Assembly (NCBI RefSeq): GCF_901709675.1
Contig: NC_051099.1
Location: 5,084,001-5,148,000 of the forward strand
Direction: 5' to 3'
Length of the DNA stretch: 64,000 nucleotides
From: Syngnathus acus
Lineage: Eukaryota; Chordata; Actinopteri; Syngnathiformes; Syngnathidae
Below the pieces are notes generated by a model that saw only the letters and a program-made list of their open reading frames with translations, searched no databases and had not been told where the DNA came from. Shown piece after piece: positions 43,445 through 64,000 of the stretch. The position numbers and the translations under genes were made by a program. Numbering within the stretch: position 1 is the stretch's first letter; each line of letters starts with the position of its first letter.

Positions 43445-43572
43445 ATTACCCTCCAGTACGCTAAGTGGCGCTGTTCTGCCTGTCAACGATTAGGAAAAGA
43501 AGAAGAGTGTAACCTCCAATACACGAGGTAGCGCTAGTATACCTTTCTACGATTCAAAAGAACAGAGGAAGA
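43445..43572 (+). promoter_or_regulatory. Two tandem copies of a promoter module before ptrh2
   Basis: Two diverged copies of about 64 bp lie head to tail (about 43445-43508 and 43509-43572). Each has CTCCARTAC, then a GTGGCGCT or GTAGCGCT core, a CTACGATT/CAACGATT block and an AAGAAGAAG-like tail. A related core followed by an A-rich stretch lies before rnft1 at 2770. Confidence 0.45.
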
Positions 43573-43619
43573 AACCCGGCTCATGCCTATTTGGTAGTTA
43601 ATACGTGGAGCAGATTTGA
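43573..43619 (+). other. ptrh2: Probable 3' part of a non-coding first exon of ptrh2
   Basis: A strong donor (GA before GTGAGTAAC) at 43620 pairs with the acceptor TGTACCCCAG ending at 44270, just 7 bp before the ptrh2 ATG. This predicts a 5' UTR exon ending at 43619 and a 651-bp first intron. The transcription start was not determined. Confidence 0.55.
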
Positions 43620-44277
43620 GTGAGTAACTTTTCGAATGTCCTGTGAATAAATGTTTACGAGCGACTTTAACGTCGGCGTCACTGTCATAGAGACCGATGT
43701 GCTACTGACGAAATGTTTGTAAGCGCTAACAGAAGCTAACGTTAGCTCGCTGAGTTGACCGCCATTCAACCGAAGAGACTATCTAAATTCATTAACCGTA
43801 TCCAGTGAATAGTTTGTCTCATTGAGACAATTTTTTAGAACAAGAGCTCTGCAATGATAATATAGGCGTGCGATTCCATTAAGAAATACAAGATGAACTG
43901 GAATCAACTGTGAGTAGGGTTGAAAAATGTTCTGTACGTGGGCAATTCGTATGTGAAATGAAACCTTTTTGGCTAATTTATAAACATTGCAAGATCCAAA
44001 ATAGTATATATTTTTAGGTAAATATTGCTCCTTTCGCTGAAAATTGCACAGCCACGACTCATCCATTCTAAAAGGTCCAATTCAAAACTCTTAACCCCAA
44101 TGATTGTTATTAAGAGACAACTTTCATTGTTGTACATCCTATTTCCACATTTTCCCATGATGACGAGTGTCCAACGGAAATTTTTCACAAGGGTCTGACT
44201 AATATTGAAATGTTCCTGCAGGGAAGGGAGTTCGAGAAACTAATGCATGTATTCATTTGCTGTACCCCAGGTTTAAC

Positions 44278-44814
44278 ATGGACATCCTCCAGCGTCCATT
44301 AGAAATGCTCAAAAGTCCACTGGGCATGGGTGTCGCTGCAGGACTGGGTTGCGGGCTCCTCCTGGGTTGGCAGCTGGGTGGCCACTTGGGTCCATTCCCC
44401 AAATGTCTGTTTGGCGGCAAGGGGTCCGGCTCGACCAAAGCGTTGGAGATGGGTGAAGGAGGGGAGTTCAAGATGATCCTGGTGGTCCGCAATGACTTGA
44501 AGATGGGCAAAGGGAAGGTGGCGGCCCAGTGTGCCCACGCGGCCGTGGCGGCCTACAAGCAAGTGCAGCGTAGGAACCCTGAGCTCCTTAAGATGTGGGA
44601 GTACTGCGGCCAGCCTAAAGTGGTGGTGAAGGCCCCGGACGAGGACACCCTGATTCAGCTCCTGGGGCTCGCCAAGGAGATGAAGCTGCCCGTCAGCCTG
44701 ATACAGGATGCAGGCAGGACACAAATCGCCCCTGGCTCCCGCACGGTGCTCGGTATCGGTCCTGCTCCTGCTGAGCTTATTGACTCTGTCAGTGGCGATT
44801 TGAAGCTTTACTAA
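44278..44814 (+). CDS. ptrh2: Peptidyl-tRNA hydrolase 2, mitochondrial
   Basis: A single coding exon of 178 codons plus stop, within one residue of the human length. Residues about 16-35 are hydrophobic and Gly-rich, the usual outer-mitochondrial-membrane anchor. The Pth2 domain runs from about 64 to 178 with the family signatures [17 protein letters not shown] (64-80), AAQCAHAA (82-89), [15 protein letters not shown] (108-122), [12 protein letters not shown] (143-154) and the C-terminal LKLY. The enzyme frees peptides from peptidyl-tRNA; in vertebrates it is also known as BIT1, linked to integrin and anoikis signalling. The start at 44278 gives the expected anchor; an in-frame upstream extension would be intronic. 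It is tail to tail with cltc. Nothing is broken. Confidence 0.98.
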   Translation: MDILQRPLEMLKSPLGMGVAAGLGCGLLLGWQLGGHLGPFPKCLFGGKGSGSTKALEMGEGGEFKMILVVRNDLKMGKGKVAAQCAHAAVAAYKQVQRRNPELLKMWEYCGQPKVVVKAPDEDTLIQLLGLAKEMKLPVSLIQDAGRTQIAPGSRTVLGIGPAPAELIDSVSGDLKLY

Positions 44815-44969
44815 AGCTCCCTCTCAGATGAATGTCAGATGTATACAGCTTCTATATTAAAACAACCATTTAATACAAAGGAAATGCAATGACATTACCT
44901 GTTGGTATAAATCACTGGCACAGATAAGTGAACAAAGTTGCATTATTTTTTTTTGTAAAGACATTGACT

Positions 44970-44975
44970 AATAAA
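44970..44975 (+). terminator. ptrh2: ptrh2 polyadenylation signal
   Basis: AATAAA lies 156 bp after the ptrh2 stop in an A/T-rich context, and is the first canonical signal downstream. Confidence 0.65.
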
Positions 44976-45152
44976 GTGAAATTGGATCAGTGCTGAATCT
45001 CACACTGGTCTAATGTAAACAAAATTTCAGTGGTTTTGATGTACCCACTTGCAGTTAAATGGTCATGTTTTTAAAATGTGTTAATATAGATGGCCATGCA
45101 AAATGACATTTTTACATTTAAGACAAAGATACTTTTTGACAAACCAGAAGCC

Positions 45153-45158
45153 TTTATT
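45153..45158 (-). terminator. cltc: Probable cltc polyadenylation signal
   Basis: The minus strand reads AATAAA here, about 970 nt past the cltc stop. It lies 178 bp from the ptrh2 signal, so the two convergent genes have almost no gap. Nearer signals giving a shorter 3' UTR are possible. Confidence 0.45.
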
Positions 45159-46129
45159 TTTTTTAGTGGAAAACAAAACCGCTGCTTCATACATTATGAT
45201 CCTGATTATGCACAATCAAGTATCGTAAGTGCACAATTTCATCGTGGATAATTTAGGCAGGATTATAAATTCAAAAAGGAATGAATGATTTTCTGTATAG
45301 ATGAAAACGTTTCGCTCTATATATATATCTATATATACTTCAAATTACCACACGTCCTGTGACAATTCTGAACCACTAGAGTATATTTTGTTTTGAGGAT
45401 TTCCGCAGTGACCCAGACTAAAATGCGCAGAAATGAGCTGCAGCATATGGAGGGTACATTATCCCTCCTGAGTTGGAATGGTCCCCCGTCATGGCATTTA
45501 AGCACAACGGAATCTTATCTGGATGTTGTACAAAGTCCTGCATAGACTAGAAAAAGTCAACCTCTCCTTTGACATTCAGCCCTGAAGAGTGTTTTGCGGG
45601 GACATGACCGAGACGACAATGTAGTGTTTCCGGACTGGCGGTCACACGATCAAAAGAAAGGGAGCGCTAGCGGGTTTTGTGACGGAATATACAATATTGA
45701 ATGCAGTCAGGGAGCTGTTCTCACACAGACTAATAGGAAAAGAGTCTACATTAATTTCTTCTCACTGCTGTGTGCAAATCAGAAGCTTCTCAACTGAGAA
45801 GAGAACTAGCTCTTCCCCCGGCCCCCGCCCACCCTATTGTACATAAACCACATACCATTCAAATAAAATAGAAGAAATTAATCTAGTCAATACGGAATGT
45901 GAGAAAATTAATCTGTTGTGATTAAATCTTTGAAAACAAATAAAACAATAGTCCTTCATGAAAGCTTGTAAGGGAGAAAAGTACAAAAAAGGATGGGGGG
46001 GTTCTTTGCATGATCCCTAATTTGCTCCGTGTTGCGGGCAGGGAGGGACCATAATGGTCTGCTGAAGGACTTTTGGACCTCGGATGGATGCTAGCTCCAG
46101 TCAGCACATAAACAGGACAAAAGGATCTT

Positions 46130-61045
<14,916 letters not shown>

Positions 61046-61310
61046 GGCGGGTTCTCTCCCTCTCCTCCGCTTTCCTCGAACGCTAACAAACTACGGTGTC
61101 TCTCAGATCCCAGCCGAACAGCCAGGAAACCTAAATTCAGAGGTTCCAAAGAGAAATGAAAGTGCTGTCGTTGTGATGGTACGTTTCGAATCGCTCGAGT
61201 CTAGCGAGCTTCCCTTGACCAACGGCGGGCTGCCACTATACCGACTCAGTGGATCCGCAATGGCGGTGGAGGTTAGCAAGCATAGAAAACATCCCGGAAA
61301 TGGAAGTGCT
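61046..61310 (-). promoter_or_regulatory. cltc: cltc promoter and 5' UTR
   Basis: The 265 bp before the cltc start are GC-rich with CpGs and lack a TATA box. They contain a YY1-like AATGGCGG at about 61259-61266 and an ETS site (CCGGAA, 61294-61299). This is the expected layout of a housekeeping promoter. The transcription start is not pinned down. Confidence 0.55.
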
Positions 61311-61319
61311 CAGCCTGGC

Positions 61320-64000
61320 GGATGAATACAAATGAACATTTTGTAAAAAGTGCATTTTTGTCAGTCACGTACGCTCTTTCATTGGTATTTCAGCAGTATT
61401 ATTAATAGGTTATTCGATCAAAACAACGAATTCAAAAATATAGGACAAAAGGAAGTTACAGAACACAGATACATCTAGGGAACTATTTCTTTTTCTTCGC
61501 GCCTTGATTTTTGCCACATCATTCGTCTGTGTAAAAGGACGTTACGTGTTAAGCACTTGTTCCTGCCGACCAATTAGAAATAACAGCATGAATTGTATTC
61601 CAAATGTTTACTTGTAGTAGTTTTTAAGTAGTCGGGGGAGTAAGTCTGCTGCAACATGGCTGGCAAGAGCCCAAAAGAAAGTTGCCATTGCCCCATATCA
61701 AAGACAAAATAATGGCACTGCTTTAGATACAGCAATTGTAGTGTGTCAATAATCCCCCACATTTAGGGCTCCTTAATAGCTGTTACGGGCTGGTGTCTTG
61801 GAGGGGGGCCCCAGAGAGACGTCTGATATTGATCTGTATCAATGACCCCCAAAAGAGTCAGGAATTTCGAAATACCCTAATTAGTTACGTTTTTATCATT
61901 CTGAAAATGATCCAGCACAGACAGTCATTGAAATGTATCATATTATATCATGACTATAAGGGGCCAGTACTATTTCTGTCTGGGCCACTACAACTTGGCT
62001 CATGGTGGGTCACCACTTTAAATACCTTTGCTTTCAATGTTGGTATTTAACATACAGTATTATTTACATGTTAATTATTTAATAAAATCTATTTTTGCCT
62101 TGGCATCATGGTGGGGTTTTTTTTTTTTGGGGGGGGGGGGGGGGGGGAATCCATGGTTCCTTTGTAAACAGACAAACAAAGAAAGAAAGAAAGTTTTGGG
62201 TCAGTTCAGTGTAGTAAGTCGGCCACAGCGAGTACCCAAGTCCTCATTTCCCCTTTTAACATCCACAATTTCTTTGACCAGAGGATGTTACCTTCATTGC
62301 TCAATGTAAAACAAACTGCTGGGTAAGCAAGCTTAAATTTCTACAGATGTGTTCTTTTTTCCTTGTTCTTCCTTTTTGCTGAGTTATCATATATGTTGAT
62401 CTGTTCTAAAACTCAAATTGTTTAATATTGCCTGTTTGTTAGCAGGATAGACTTGACCTTTTGCGTGCAGCTTCAAAAAAAAGTATCAAAGGTAGCAATC
62501 TAAAGATGTAACTATAGTTTGTTGGCGACTACCTTTAAATGAAGGTTCTTAATCTCAATTTGATGTTTCTTGATTAACTAAAGGCTAAAAGAAATTGCTG
62601 CACACAGTATAGTGCACACATACCCCATGATTTGTTTGTATTTTGTTTTATGTAATGATTGTGACAAGGCGTAATATGTTGCCTTGAACACTACAATCAT
62701 GGCACTCATAAAGAGAAGAGAAGTGAAGTATGTCACAATTGTGGCCTTCGGACTCTAAGGATATCATATAGGAGGTCATAGTCTTGGCCTATTACGGAAA
62801 AAAAAAACAGCAGTAGTTTTTTTTCCATGTTCCCTCTTCTAATAAATGTTCTCATCCCACATTTTACACATCATCTGCAGCATTACACAAAAGTGTCAAA
62901 TGACTTGCAGCTGACAAAACCTTTCCCTTGCACATTTTGACCGTTAGTGCACTCCGGTGCTTTGGCGAGGATTGTGGTACAGATGGGAGCTCTGTCTTCC
63001 TCTGGGTGGGTCCATCTCAGAGACTCAGAAGGGCTGCCAACTTGCATCCGGAAAAGCTGCGCTTAAGTCTCCATGGACTCCTCTGCTCTCTTTCTGTCTC
63101 TTTTCGTGCTTTCCTTGAAACACAGGAGATAAATAAGAATAAAAAGAACGTTTTCTAAGTGTCTTTGTTTGAGATGTTCCACTCTGGGGGAAGGTTTTTA
63201 TTCCCTAAAAGACATTTAGCATTGCTTTTAGATGGCCAAACAAACATGTCTGCCTGATAGCTGTAACATTTAATTCCAAGTCTCTGCTTGCACCTCCATA
63301 TTCTCAAATGAATCTTTACTGGCATTCAGGAAACTACAACCAGAACCTTTGAACCACTTCTGGCATGAAGTTACTATTTGACTACCATTGAGAGTTTGCT
63401 TCCTGTATGCAAGTGAAGTTTAATTTGAAAGATGACGCCCTCTCGCGGCCGCAAGCTTTAATTGAAACTTTATGGACTTGTTGAAGGTTTTCAGTGAAGA
63501 TACTCATAATCCACTGAAGAGAATGTGATCACTTATTTTATAAATTAATACAAATTCACTTGCCTATGCCACGGTAGTTCCACAAAAAATGTACTCAAGT
63601 TGGCAAGAAATATTACTAAAGAAATTATTTGAGTAAGAACAAGCATTCAGTGGGGGGAAAAAAACTACTCAAGAAGCCTGCTAAGTAAATAACAGGGCAT
63701 GAATGTCAAACAGCCAAAAATATGAATTAATATGCATTAATGCAAAAATAAATTAAGGACATCCATTACTCAAATGATAATAAAAGTACTTTATATTTCA
63801 AGGACTGGAAGATCTGGCAACACATGAAATATACAGTTACAAATAATTCCTTACTTTAAAATTGGTGCCTATTCATGCGGTTGACATGACTTTTCATAAG
63901 GACACCCAAATATGTTAACACAATAAAGTCACGACAAACTGAAGGTGTGCACAAATTTCATCATGATTAGACATTGCCCCTGCCCCGGAGGAGGAGCCAC
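61320..64000. other. Intergenic region upstream of cltc, no gene seen
   Basis: No exon was recognised. It contains a T12/G19 homopolymer pair at 62117-62147 and otherwise A/T-rich unique sequence. In human the next gene is DHX40; no helicase motif is seen before the window ends. Confidence 0.6.

Overview
The window is nuclear DNA of a vertebrate, almost certainly a teleost fish. It carries three spliced protein-coding genes with short introns, the microRNA gene mir-21 with a fish-type mature sequence, many simple-sequence repeats and a fish-type THAP-bearing DNA transposon remnant. The species cannot be named from the sequence.

Layout, left to right. 1-2.76 kb is intergenic. 2.94-6.58 kb holds rnft1 (+), a RING-finger multi-pass membrane protein with nine coding exons and 414 aa; its second intron contains a 1.03-kb decayed DNA transposon (ISL2EU/IS4EU-like). 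6.9-11.8 kb is non-coding. 11.86-11.94 kb is the mir-21 hairpin (-). 12.0-14.2 kb is a GC-rich region with five good minus-strand splice donors and AP-1 and STAT motifs, read here as the promoter/first-exon region of pri-mir-21. 14.3-43.2 kb is about 29 kb with no recognisable protein gene, rich in microsatellites and scattered unique-looking patches. 43.4-44.98 kb is ptrh2 (+), with one coding exon behind a probable non-coding first exon. 45.15-61.3 kb is cltc (-), the clathrin heavy chain, complete in 30 coding exons with 1679 codons; it is tail to tail with ptrh2. 61.3-64 kb is intergenic.

The gene order and relative orientations (RNFT1 / mir-21 / PTRH2 / CLTC) match the human 17q23 block as I remember it, inverted as a whole. 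VMP1, normally between PTRH2 and mir-21, and TUBD1 and RPS6KB1, normally between mir-21 and RNFT1, are not recognisable here. The simplest reading is a teleost block that lost neighbours after whole-genome duplication, leaving mir-21 and its own promoter without the usual host gene. That reading is inference from an eye scan.

The genes are neighbours by ancestry and do not form a pathway: ER membrane ubiquitin ligase (rnft1), mitochondrial peptidyl-tRNA hydrolase (ptrh2), vesicle coat (cltc), and a stress/injury-responsive microRNA (mir-21). The most notable observations are mir-21 apparently without VMP1, a perfectly flanked 3-nt candidate microexon in cltc intron 2, a GC-AG intron in cltc, an upstream ORF overlapping the rnft1 start codon, the transposon remnant in rnft1, and a CTCF-like promoter module shared by rnft1 and ptrh2.
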